A stretch of DNA of 64,000 nucleotides. Origin: Tetradesmus obliquus. Lineage: Eukaryota > Chlorophyta > Chlorophyceae > Sphaeropleales > Scenedesmaceae. The notes under the pieces are model-generated. The model saw only the letters and a program-made list of their open reading frames with translations. It was not told the DNA's origin and did no database searches. Below are positions 23,798 through 34,006 of the stretch, one piece after another. Made by a program: the position numbers and the translations under genes. The DNA lies in contig CP126196.1 in the NCBI GenBank assembly GCA_030272155.1, positions 2,790,001 to 2,854,000 on the forward strand, read 5' to 3'. Position 1 is the first letter of the stretch, and every line of letters begins with the position of its first letter.

Positions 23798-24106
23798 TTG
23801 CCGCAAAGCCCAGCAGGGGCTGCAACTGGTGTAAGATAGAGGCAAAGAACCGGCAGAGTTGGGCAGTGTAGTCTGACTGCAGCTCACATTGACTAACAGG
23901 GAAAAGCGCTGTTAGCTGCTGCTGTGAGACAGGAACTCGGCAGCGGCCAGGGTCAGCTCTGGCTTCATGGCGTGTCTCATGAGTTGTAGGCCTTGGGCTT
24001 CAATGCGGCAGTTGGATGCTGTTTAGACTGTGGCAGGTGCATGCGTAAGTGCTGGTTGCTGTGCAGTTGCAATTTGCAGTGCTGGACGCACGCACTCGAC
24101 AACATT
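23485..24106. other. Intergenic; weak exon-like signals only
   Basis: A (CAG)n stretch at about 23497-23530 probably lies in the 3' UTR of the preceding gene, and another tract sits at 23758-23797. On the minus strand about 24003-23908 could read ...MRHAMKPELTLAAAEFLSH...stop, but no partner exon in phase was found, so no gene is called. Confidence 0.4.
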
Positions 24107-24338
24107 GTTGCATGCAGGCAACAATCAGCCAGCACAACCAACCAACCCCAAGCGCCGCTCACAACCGTACGACAGTGATTTTGGCACAACAACCTCATAT
24201 ATACCCATGAGGCCTTAACAGGGCTGTTAAGGCCTCTTGGGTATATATGAGGTTGTTGTGCCAAATTCACTGTCGTACGGTTGTGAGCGGCGCTTGGGGT
24301 TGGTTGGTTGTGCTGGCTGATTGTTGCCTGCATGCAAC
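24107..24338. repeat. Near-perfect 232-bp inverted repeat (two 115-bp arms, 2-bp loop)
   Basis: The sequence is symmetric about 24222/24223. The left arm 24107-24221 pairs with 24224-24338 with only about two mismatches. At the centre, ggccttaacag faces ctgttaaggcc. Weaker symmetry continues a few bases outward, and ctcgac occurs directly at both outer edges (24094 and 24350), a possible target-site duplication. It could be a foldback/MITE-type DNA element or a source of hairpin small RNA. No coding capacity was seen. Confidence 0.9.
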
Positions 24339-25675
24339 ACATGTGGTGCTCGACTGTGTTTAAACAACATAAATTTATGCATGATCTGCTATGTTCTTTC
24401 ACATCAGCACTTGCTCACTGGCAGCTGATTTAGGGCTGTGCACCTGCACAGTGTGCTAAGCAAGGCACGCATGTGAAGCAACAGCTGCTGTCAGTGAATG
24501 GCGGAAGCAGCGCATCACAGGCCACTGCAGCACGTGCTGTTGGCATCCAAGGTGTTGTGGGTTGTCGGCTAAGGATGATGTTTTGGTTCTCCTGCAGGAC
24601 ATTGTCTACAGTTTTGCTAGTATCCCAGCTGGTGTAAGAGGTTGGATCTTGAGAGATCACACCTCAGCAGTGCTGTGGCGCAACTACCTATCTCAGTAAA
24701 TGTCCTGCTGCTCATGCAGCCGCTGCGAGCTCAGCTGACTGTATAAAATTGGTACAACGTGCAAGCAGGTCAATCATTTCAAGCATAGTGCAGCATAATG
24801 AGTACTCACATGGCTAGAAGTGGTCCCCCAAAAGGCCACCATGGCTGCTGAACCTCGTATTGCAAGCATGTGCAGCTGACTGTTCTGTTAAAGTAAGGCA
24901 GGGGACAATTCAACTGAGCGCAGGTTACAACTGCACATGCAGAAGCCAAGGAGGCCTTGCTGGTCACGGCCCATGCGTGATGCTGAGAATATATGTAACG
25001 GCTGTTGAAAACAACCCGTACAAAGGCCATTGCAATGTGCAACGGTGTTCAGCAGTAGTGCTGGTGTGTCACCACTGGCAATGCTAGCCCGCTGCAAGCA
25101 CTACTGGCAGCTAGCACCAGCAACTGAATATGCTTGCCAGTGAGGCGACTGTACACAACAGCCGCAGCGAGCGTGTGCACACAGGACGCTGCCACAGCAT
25201 GGTGGCAAGAATCACCAGCAACATTGACTCCATGCGTTGTGTTGACGCAGCAGATCCGACATGTTGCAGGGCTGGAAAACCTGCCATGCATTTAGCCTAT
25301 ATCCTAGTAGGATGCAACACGCTGCTGCATCCTGCTGTAGTACAACAGTGGAGTCGCTACTCTGCACAAGACTGGCTGCATACACCGCTGCAATTTGAAT
25401 CTACACTGGATGCAGTATTGGCCAATATTGGCCAATACTGCATTAATGCATGGCAGCACTGCTGTAATGACGGCATCATTGGCAAAACTGTAAGTGACAA
25501 GAGCACATGGGCTCGCAGCCGTGGATGCTGTCACAATTGCCAAGTCTGCAGAGCAGGAGACACTGTGCTAGCCATACCAGACACTGCCAGAGTGCGTCCC
25601 GTGCAGCCTGCACATTGCGCTGTCACATGCACATCAGAGGTGACACAGGTGCCGCTGGTGCCAGGTACCCAGGCT

Positions 25676-25777
25676 AGCCGTGAAAATGCAACAGGCTGAA
25701 ATTGCAACAGGCTGAAAACGCAACAGGCTCAAAATGCAACAGCCTGAAACTCAACAGGCCGAAAATGCAACAGGCTG
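25676..25777. repeat. About six units of a 16-17-bp repeat
   Basis: The unit is of the type aaaatgcaacaggctga, with base changes between copies. Confidence 0.85.
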
Positions 25778-26098
25778 ATGCAGGGCCCAGCTGCCATGGG
25801 AGCCGCTCTGCGGCATGCGGCAGTGGCAGGCTCACATGCCTGCCAAGGCTTGCATGGCCAGCATGCAGACGATGCCACTATGCAAGCGCTGACAGTGGCG
25901 CTGACTCTTGGATGTTGATGCAGCTTGCACAGCTGCAGCAGCAACCGTGCTGTGGCTGATGCACTGGCTCACACCCACCCGTGCATGCCAGCTGCAAGGT
26001 GCTGGGGACCAACAATGCAACGTGATGCAGCTGGCAGCATATTGCAGCTGCGAGCATCATGCAATGGTGTGCTGCTGCACTCAACGCAGTGCCACAAG

Positions 26099-26443
26099 CA
26101 AGCCACAGGCCACGCTTCACAGGCCACAGGCCACGCTTCACAGGCCACAGGCCACAGGCCACGCTTCACAGGCCATAGGCCACGCGTCACAGGCCACAGG
26201 CCACGCTTCACAGGCCACAGGTCACAGGCCACGCTTCACAGGCCACAGGCCACAGGCCACGCTTCACAGGCCATAGGCCACGCGTCACAGGCCACAGGCC
26301 ACGCTTCACAGGCCACGCGTCACAGGTCACAGGCCACGCGTCACAGGCCACGCGTCACAGGCCACGCGCCACAGGCCACAGGCCACAGGCCACGCGTCAC
26401 AGGCCACGCGTCACAGGCCACGCGTCACAGGCCACGCGCCACA
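26099..26443. repeat. Satellite of 10-bp and 21-bp GC-rich units
   Basis: About 345 bp are built from ccacaggccacgcttcacag and its variants (gcttcacag/gcgtcacag, ccacagg). The array leaves one frame open on each strand, giving artefactual ORFs rich in repeated HRPQATG-type peptides. Confidence 0.95.
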
Positions 26444-26801
26444 GGTATGCTGCCTGCCAGCACACAATGGTCTACAGCGCAGACGACTGCTGCCAGCTTT
26501 GGGAATGCGGCACCACGTGGACTGTGTTTGTTGAGCAGCAGACGATGCTGCTGCAGAGCATTGTCATTGAGCTGCTGCAAACAGGTCAGGAGGCGCGCAC
26601 AACTCATGTGGATGGTGTGACCAGTCACCCCTGCTGCTGCCGTCGCAGCAGCAGCAGCAGCAGCCAGGGGCCGTGCATGCCCACGTGCTCTTGCCACCGA
26701 CACTGCAGCTGTGGCAGTTGCAACCATCCAACGGGCCGGCAGCACTGCAGCTGTTGCAGCATTGATTTAAAGGACCTGCTTACTTTGAAATGACAACCTC
26801 G

Positions 26802-28331
26802 TCAGCGCTTCCACGGACCAGGTGGCAGTCCATTAGGGAAGCCGCCACACAGCACAATTGCCAGGCTAATGCACGTGAAGCTGCTGATCGCGATGCCTGC
26901 CAGCATGAGGCCAAACGCCACTGCTTTGTTGACACGCAGCGTTGACTGGATGCGTTCCAAGGCTGAGTTGAAGGCTGGTGCTGCTGCCAGGGCCAGGGTG
27001 AGGCGCACGGGGCGCAGCAGGTTGGTGGTGATGTACAGGCCAGCATAGACTGCCAGGAACTTGGGCCACTGCAGAGCAGCAAAAGACAGACAGAGGTTGA
27101 TGCAGGAGCAGTGGGCGCAGCAGGTTGGTGGTGATGTAGAGCCCCGCATAGACCGCCAGGAACTTGGGCCACTGCAAGCAGCAAAAGATAGCAGTGTAAC
27201 ATAAGACAGCAGTTGATGCAGGAGCAGTGGTTGCATCAGGTTGGTGGTGATGTACAGTCCAGCGTACTCTGCCAGGAACTTGGGCCACTACAAGCAGCAA
27301 AAGATGAGCAGAGGTTGAAGCAGGCGCACCGGGCGCAGCAGGTTGGTGGTGATGTACAGGCCAGCATACACTGCCAGGAACTTGGGCCACTGCAGGACAG
27401 CAGAACGCAAGACTCTTTAGAAAAAAAGACAGAGATGGGCAACAGCATCATGTGTGTCCGACCACCACCAGCACCAGCTGCTGCATGAGTCTGCTGGCAA
27501 AGCGTTTTATGCTGAAGCAATGATGAGCTAATGCAGGCTGAAGCAGCAGTTGCTGACGCATTGTGTTGCAGCACAGCAGCACACCTGCCCGGGGTCTATG
27601 GGTGTGAGGCCTGTCTGCTTGACCACTGCCAGCCACGCAATGGTCACCAGCACCCCAGCATTGAGGTTGCTCAGGATGCCATACGCAGCAAAAGCACCTG
27701 TAGACAGAGCAGCGATTGCATAGCAATGCCCTTGCCTTGACTGAACACATCATGGTGCTGCTCAGTGCAGACTTAGCGCATCTGGCAGGTCAGCCTAATA
27801 CAATCAATCATGTGATATTCCGCATCACAGTGTTGTCAGCCACCAGATGCTGGAACACACACGCTGCAGATTATAGCACATCTGCTGCTGCGCACAATCA
27901 ATCCAGGTGTAATTGAAAGCCAGCCGCAAGCTCGCAGCTCTACAATTGCATCATGCACTGCAACGACCCCGCTTGTTTGCCAGCTGCTACTGCAACTCAC
28001 CCAAGCCATACTCCGCCAGCTTCTGCTTGTCTAGCTTCGATGATCCAAATGAGCGCTTCAGCCAACCAAGCACGCCAGTGCTTTGACTGCTTGCTGCTGC
28101 ACTGCCATCAGCGCCGCTGCCACTGCTACTGCCGCTACTGCCGCCGCTGCTGCTGCTGCCAGTGTCACCTGCACCCGCTGGTCCAGATACAGCTGCACAT
28201 CGCAAGCAGTCGCTTTGAGCTATAGTTTTTATAATCAAATGGCTTGCAGGAAAGGTACCCAAGCTTAGCTGGGCCACAGTCCTACGTGCAGCAGCTGGAG
28301 CAGCTGTGGCGCACATCATCTTCGTAAGCAT
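26802..28331 (-). CDS. Plastid-targeted multi-pass membrane protein of a conserved plant/algal family (236 aa)
   Basis: Three exons: 28331-28001, 27697-27585, 27068-26802, with phases 1 and 0. The first encodes an Ala/Arg/Ser-rich, transit-like N-terminus, a Ser/Gly linker and the stretch LGWLKRSFGSSKLDKQKL. The second reads AAYGILSNLNAGVLVTIAWL and KQTGLTPIDPGQ. The third has WPKFLAVYAGLYITTNLLRP, then VRLTLALAAAPAF, then a hydrophobic C-terminal segment. The pattern 'YG..SN.N....I.W....KTGL.P...GQWP.FLAVYAG......LRP.R..LA....P.F' matches a plastid membrane-protein family of unknown function that I recall from Arabidopsis (At1g48460-like; recalled, not checked). An upstream GTG-initiated extension is ignored. 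Three copies of the exon 3 head lie in the preceding intron. Confidence 0.7.
27116..27396 (-). repeat. Three copies of the head of exon 27068-26802
   Basis: Copies at about 27116-27178, 27232-27298 and 27330-27396 repeat the first 60-70 bp of the exon. They still read WPKFL..YAGLYITTNLLRP or a close variant without stop codons, and most keep a cag acceptor. Spacing is about 100-115 bp. Confidence 0.93.
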
Positions 28332-28589
28332 CCTGCCGATTGTCCGCAGATGCACATTGGTGGCACTTCAAGCGATGCAAACAGAAGTCACCTCGCTATT
28401 GGACTTCTCGTGGAGATGCAGTGATAACGGTCCCTGCCAACGTAACCAGGAGCGTAACACCCGGATCAATGCTCACGTACACGCTCAACGCCTGAGCGTA
28501 TGGCTTGGAACGTTACAGACTTGTAATGTGTGACCAATAATACTTATACGTGCAGCGCTTGTAACCTCTTTTGCACTGCAACAAGCAGG
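28332..28589. promoter_or_regulatory. Divergent intergenic region of 258 bp (membrane protein / hydrolase)
   Basis: The start codons of the two oppositely oriented genes are 258 bp apart. Two ATTGG (inverted CCAAT) pentamers occur at 28356 and 28398. A shared promoter is inferred from the geometry. Confidence 0.4.
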
Positions 28590-30254
28590 ATGAACAGCAT
28601 GAACAGTAAGATGCTGGGGCAGCAGTGCACTGGCTCATGCTTGCACACACCCTGCAGCAGCAGGAAGCGCTGGCAAACAAATATGCAGCTGCCTTCTAGG
28701 TTACAAGCTGAAGTAACAAGCAGCAGTGGCAACAACAGTAGCAGCAGCAGGAGCCCGGTGCTGATCCTGCCAGGCTTCCTGTCAAACAACACCACATCAG
28801 CAACATCCCAATACCGGGAGCTCGCAGACAACTTGCTGCAGCTGGGACACCCAGAAGCAGGTGGGATGTCCCGCAGAGGGACAGTGAAACGGAAATGTGC
28901 GCCGTGCTGGGGGTCGTGGACTTGCGCTCGCATGACATGCAAGCATGCGTCACGCCTGAGTCAGGACAACTATTGTCCCAACCTGACCTATTATATCATG
29001 TACACTGATATTTAGTGCAAAGCTGCGCGCCAGGTTTCTGACAACCCATTTGCTGCCGCAGAGATCCTGCCTGCCTCTACATGGGACTGGCTGCCCACGC
29101 TGTCTGGCGGCAGCTTCGGCTGGTACGTGGAGCGCCTAGCAGAGGCGGTGCAGCGGCTGCAGGCCAAGCACCAGCAGCAGATCAGCCTGGTGAGCTGCTG
29201 CTCAACATACCTGTGGAGCGCTACGCAATGCTAGGTCGGGTGTTTCTCCTGCTGTGACTGTCAGAAACCGTGTGTACTTGCGGCAAGGCAGTGACTGCTG
29301 TGCTGCCAGAAACGCGTCCATGCGGCTTTGAATGAGGAGCCAGCAGCAGTCAATGACGAGACCGTAACAGATATTACGTCAGCAGCAGGTCCGATGCAAA
29401 TGCATTTTGTTACGCATGCGGGACACTGGCAGCAGGCTGTCCTTGGCGGGCTGTGCCTGGCAGTCATCCGCAGCAATCACCTCAGGTGGATAGCAGCAGC
29501 TTGCGAGAGCATGCTAACCACTGCATGCATGCTGCCGCGGGTGTTGATGCTGTGACGATATTTTTTGCGGAGTATTCAAACTGCAGGTGGGCATATCTGC
29601 AGGCGGCTGGCTGGCGCGGCTTGCCCTGGGCAGTGAGCCATATGCAGGTGAGGTGCGCTGTGTTGGATTGGCCAGCACTACACATGTAGCTTCTTGCGCA
29701 CTCCATCGTTGGCGCCCTCTTTGCTGCTTGGACCATGCGTGCTTGTGGCAGCCTTGATGCACAGCCACAGCCTGCATCGTTGGTAACAGTAAGATTGCAG
29801 TTTGCAGGTAGACTGCACACGCTGCATGCACGTGTTGTGTTTGCCAACCGAGAGGCACCAGACTCGTCACAATGTGCATGCAACACAGTTGTCTGCCTGC
29901 AACTTGCGTGCTGCAGGCAAGGTGTGGGGCCTTGCGCCGTCAGTGCACACGCTGGTGACCTGCGGCACACCTCACCACAGCTTGGAGGCTTACCCTTTTG
30001 GCCGTGCAGAGGTGCGTGCGGCCTTTAAAAATTACTCCTGCAGCAGCAATGCTCTGGTACTCAGCACCCATTGGTTGAAGGCTGGGCCTGACCACAAACT
30101 TGTGCAAGCAAAAGGGGGCGTGATGTTTGCTGGTCGATGCGCATGTATTCGTGGATGTAAGGCGTCACCATGCTGTGGCTGCAGGAGACTTGGTTGGTTG
30201 ACCAACCACAGGATGCACAGATGGAAGCAGCAGCCCTGCAAGAGGCATCAACCA

Positions 30255-30296
<42 letters not shown>

Positions 30297-30604
30297 TCAC
30301 CACCAGCCTGCAGTATGCCAACCACCACTACCCTGACGCTAGCAGCCTCCAACCGACACGCATTGTGTGCGTGATAGGCTCAGCGGTAACAGGTGGGCGG
30401 CTGATGCTGCTATGGCCGTAATGGCAGCATGATATGATGAGGTGGGAGAGCTGGCGGCTCTCTGCAGTGCTGACATCTGCAAAAGTGTAGCAAAGTATCT
30501 GCAGAAGCCACGCATACAAGCAGCTGTGTCCTTTTAGGCAACTATTGAATGTTCAAAACTGTCCAAGGGTAGTATGCCAACTTGGGGCAGCCAGCGCAGC
30601 AACG

Positions 30605-30645
<41 letters not shown>

Positions 30646-31200
30646 AGGCAAGCGTGTTGAGCTGGCTGAGGTGCTCAAGCTGCGCATGAGCGTGGCGGAT
30701 GCAAACTACGCCTGGTTCGTGCAGAGCTCCTACCAGGTGAGCTTGGCAACATGCTGCCGCTGCTGAACTGGAAAGGTGGAGGTGAATGGTGGCAGCGTGT
30801 GCCCATCGCAGGCGGGTTGAAAACCCAAACTTACGGCAATAGGTTGCTGGCTGCAAGTCCGTGTTGCTGCTGCTGCCGCTGCTGCTGCGCACCTGCTGCA
30901 CAGCCCAACTGTGGCAGTCGAGGTGGACGGCGACGGCGTGTGCCCTGTGCCAACAAGCTTGATAGCTGGCGCTGAGTTGCTGCTGCTGCTGCACTGCAAT
31001 TGCACAGGCCAACTGCGGGCAAGTTGAGGTAGATGGCGACGGCGTGTGCCCCGTACAAACGAGCTTGCTACCTGGAGCTGAGCCGCTGGTACTGCTGCTG
31101 CTGCTGCTGCGCACCCGCACAGGGGCTCTGCTGGCCAGTTGCAATGGATGGGGATGGCGTGCGCAGACGGGCCTGCTGCCTGGCGCTGAGCCACTGCTGC

Positions 31201-31233
<33 letters not shown>

Positions 31234-31414
31234 CATGCAGGCAAACTGCGGGCAAGTCGAGGTGGATGGTGATGGAGTGTGCCCTGTGCAAACAGGGCTG
31301 CTGCCTGGCGCTGAGCAGCTGGTACTCCCTGGGGTGTGGCACAATGCGGAGCCTGGCAAGCTGTGGTATGGCTCGCAGCAGGTGGTGCCACTGTGGGACA
31401 GCTTCCTGCCTTGA
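28590..31414 (+). CDS. Plant-type alpha/beta hydrolase (lipase-like), about 341 aa, plastid-transit-like N-terminus
   Basis: Seven exons with consistent phases: 28590-28860, 29062-29189, 29587-29647, 29917-30011, 30185-30392, 30648-30736, 31241-31414. The fold's landmarks are in order: SPVLILPGFLSNN (first strand and oxyanion loop), TWDWLPTLSGGSFGWY, the nucleophile elbow VGISAGGWLARLALG, LVTCGTPHHS, LQYANHHYPDASSL, GDGVCPV (candidate acid) and LPGVWHN with the candidate catalytic His near the C-terminus. Arrangement and length fit the alpha/beta-hydrolase proteins of plant plastids; the substrate is unknown. A poly-Ser run encoded by AGC repeats sits in exon 5. Start chosen at the ATG that opens a Ser/Cys/Lys-rich, acid-poor leader; 60 bp upstream there is an in-frame alternative. 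Exon 7 has head copies upstream and tail copies downstream. Confidence 0.85.
30603..30647 (+). repeat. (CTG)n tract forming the acceptor of hydrolase exon 30648-30736
   Basis: About 14 CTG units run into ctgcag, and the exon starts at the next base. Confidence 0.9.
30895..31190 (+). repeat. Three copies of the head of hydrolase exon 31241-31414
   Basis: The acceptor-side sequence coding ANCGQVEVDGDGVCPV recurs at about 30895-30965, 31006-31080 and 31122-31190, increasingly altered, each preceded by CTG-rich sequence. The period is about 110-120 bp, so each unit carries both the CTG tract and the exon head. Confidence 0.9.
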
Positions 31415-31827
31415 TTAGGCCCCATTATTCTTCAGTATGGAAACCATTGTTGGATGCGACGAGCAGGCTCACAACCTGTTTTTGCGGCAACTGCAGCAGC
31501 AATCAGGCAACCAGTTGGACCATCAGCTGCTGCCGGTGTCGCGCCACGTCCAACCAAGCTGTGTGGTGGCGCAAGGCAGCTGAGAGGCCAGCCGCTGGCA
31601 CGTGCTGCACATGTCAGCCTGGCTGGCAGCACACCATGCGGCAGTCAGCAAGCTGGCTCATCACAGCACAACACAGCACAACACAGCATAGCACAGCAGT
31701 GTGTGGCTGCAACGAGGCCAGGCTTGTGCTCATCGTCACCATCCATGTCGTCACCAAAGCAGCCACAGCTGGCCAAATTTGTCTGTCGACAGCAACAGTG
31801 CCACCTCCTGCCCAGGGCTGGTGTGGC

Positions 31828-32000
31828 AGGACGTGCTGCCAGGCATGTGGCATTATGCAGAGGCCGGCGGCCTGGCAAGCTGGCGCTGAGCAGCTGGTGC
31901 TGCCCGGGGTGTGGCACAATGCGGAGTCAGGCAAGCTGTGGTACGGCTCACAGCAGGTGGTGCAGCTGCGGGACAGCTTCCTGCCCTGACCAGGGCCCAC
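31828..32000 (+). repeat. Tail copies of the hydrolase terminal exon, downstream of the gene
   Basis: At 31885-31989 the sequence reads EQLVLPGVWHNAESGKLWYG and continues to DSFLP and a stop, almost identical to the functional tail at 31312-31414. A more decayed piece of the same region precedes it at about 31828-31880. Confidence 0.9.
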
Positions 32001-32584
32001 AATGTGGGCATTGCACGGTGGGAGCGCCATCGCCAGCGTTGGGCAAGCGGCAGTGCGCAGCTAATGAATGCCGGTTTCGTATTATGTGATGTGCGCCGAC
32101 GTGGGCTGGCTCATTAGCATGGTGATCAGTAGAACAGGCAGCAGTGAGCTCAGTCACTGAGTGCTGCAGCTGGACCACGTGGCTGGACCCAACTTGGCAC
32201 GTGAACTTGGGTGGTTGAATGACCTTGGCCATACGCCCCCTGTTGCCGGGTGAGCATTTGAAATGCTCTGTAAAAGAGAAACGATACCTTGTATTAGCCG
32301 ACCAACCAGTTAGTGAAGGGTCAGAATACCGTTGTACTTTGCGGTTGATGGTAGATGCTAGTTGCCGTGGTTGAATCCGCGAGAAATCATCGGCAGCCAA
32401 CAGGAGCCTAACTCTGTTTTTTTTTCTGATAGCACATAGTGATGACTCTCAAGTGTTCCTATCTCCCTCATTTTTTTTCTAGAGCAGTAGTCACGGGTAG
32501 TCAAACAAGAGTGGCACGCAGTAGGTCGGCTCTGCACTGACCCTGGGGTCCTTCTGAAGTTTCGTACGTTGTGTTGAAGCCTAA
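32001..32584. other. Intergenic; nothing recognised
   Basis: No ORF with support. The 300 bp before 32585 are the presumptive promoter of the signal-peptide exon. Confidence 0.4.
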
Positions 32585-32752
32585 ATGAAGCGTTTGAGCC
32601 CCCTGCTGCTGGCGCTGGGCGCTTGTGTCGCGTTGACCGAGCTCTGGCTCCCGGCACTTGCATGCGGAGTCACGGGCTTCACTGTGGGGGACAACTTGAA
32701 CGCTTTGTCTACGCCTACTTTAAACGCGGATGAGAGCTACAAACGGTTCGCG
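32585..32752 (+). CDS. Signal-peptide exon of a putative secreted protein (downstream exons uncertain)
   Basis: ATG opens a classic secretion leader, MKRLSPLLLALGACVALTEL, followed by ACGVTGFTVGDNLNAL and ending ESYKRFA at a gtaagt donor in phase 0. The next in-phase candidate exon is 33188-33304 (+), but that segment also looks coding on the other strand, and it does not connect in phase to the gene starting at 34007. The leader is convincing; the rest of the gene is not resolved. Confidence 0.5.
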
Positions 32753-33123
32753 GTAAGTGGCAAGACGTGCCGCTTTGGGACGAGGAGACTGCTTCACAAG
32801 AGGCGTGGCCACTGCAGAATATGCAGCATTCATGCTGAGCAGCAGCTGCCTGCAGGCAACGAAGGCCCTTCACGAGCCGAAAAGTCTTTAGAACGGGATG
32901 CATACTGTCTGCTGATGAGGCTGATCACCAGCAGTGCTGCTGCAGGATCAACCTGAGCAGTCTGCAGGGTGAATGCTGTATTGGTGTACTGCCTGGTGTG
33001 CTGTACATGTAGTGCTGTACTGCGTGATGTGTCTGACCTGAGCAGCAACTGCCCCCACACCACAAACTGGCTCCAACAGCCACCACTTGCTGCCCCCCTG
33101 CCTGCGATTGCGCATGAAACGTG

Positions 33124-33124
<1 letters not shown>

Positions 33125-33169
<45 letters not shown>

Positions 33170-33170
33170 G
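33125..33170. repeat. (CTG)n tract
   Basis: About 15 CTG units on the plus strand lie just before the acceptor-like cacacag at 33187. Confidence 0.9.
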
Positions 33171-33187
33171 CACCACACCGCACACAG

Positions 33188-33358
33188 GTGCCGCAGGTCC
33201 AAGCCCATTTCGCTGACCAGCTTACGCACCCATCGCTCCAGCTGGCCAACAGCACACGCAGCACTTTCTCGTGCATTGACGCGCGTGGAGATGCTGCCTT
33301 GCTGGTGAGGCGGTGTTGTGCACTGTGCTGCATACGCCACCTTGATTGACGCTGCCAC
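33188..33358. other. Exon-like segment of ambiguous strand
   Basis: On the plus strand 33188-33304 is an open 39-codon block between a cacacag acceptor and a gtgagg donor, in phase with the 32585 leader. On the minus strand 33358 downwards starts with ATG and reads a more protein-like RVNARESAACAVGQLERWVR and KLVSEMGLDLRHL before a gtgtgc donor. Only one can be right; the minus reading has the more gene-like codon use, but no following exon was found. Confidence 0.35.
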
Positions 33359-33427
33359 AGTTGCCTCTGTAATTTCTCATCATCGTGTTACCCATCTCTG
33401 TAATGTATATATGATATAGTGCATCGC

Positions 33428-33458
<31 letters not shown>

Positions 33459-33941
33459 ACTGCTACTGCTACATACTTGCCGACACCATGCATGGTGTGT
33501 GCATCAGCATGGTGCATGCAACCATCGGCAGTGACGCTGAATGCTCGGCTGATGTGTTTTGTTTTGTTGCATCCCGCTGCCGCTGCTTTGTCGTGCCTGG
33601 CCAACAAATGTTTGCGATGTTGCCTGGCGGTCACATAGGGGACACCTGGAGGCGATTTTGGAGGTGGGGTCCCAAGCCGCAGCGTCCTTTGCCATGATTA
33701 TGGCTGCTTGTGCTGTCAGCGGTATTGGGGACGCTATCTGACAGCCAATGCACCATCAGCTGTGGGTCTGCTGCAGCTTGTCAGCTTGCAAGCCAGGCAG
33801 TGCTTTCAGAGCCATGTAGAAGTGTGCATGTCAATCAATCGATTACACGTCTTTCCAGCAAGAGCAACCAAGAGCAATCAAGGGAAGTCGCTTGGCAGTC
33901 CTCAACCACCAGAAGTGTGCAAGTGCCTGGCGGTGTTCAAC

Positions 33942-33944
<3 letters not shown>

Positions 33945-33992
<48 letters not shown>
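33945..33992 (+). repeat. (CTG)n tract upstream of the 34007 exon
   Basis: About 16 CTG units are followed by ctatgtgtgcctctag and the exon. Confidence 0.9.
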
Positions 33993-34006
33993 ATGTGTGC
34001 CTCTAG

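Larger units (their letters stand above)
24339..26801. other. Gene-poor stretch with repeats
   Basis: No spliced gene could be supported on either strand. It contains a 17-bp repeat and a satellite (listed separately) and ends beside the stop codon of the membrane-protein gene at 26802. Confidence 0.5.

Noticed and set aside
23705-24005. Minus-strand exon pair (MRHAMKPELTLAAAEFLSH and DYTAQLCRFFASILHQL)
   Set aside because: Both stretches look somewhat protein-like, but no splice sites join them or link them to another exon in phase.
24107-24338. Intrinsic terminator or tRNA-like structure
   Set aside because: The arms are far too long and no T-run or tRNA consensus is present; a foldback element or hairpin-RNA source fits better.
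26099-26443. Long plus-strand ORF with repeated HRPQATG-type peptides
   Set aside because: It is the direct translation of a short satellite unit; composition explains the lack of stops.
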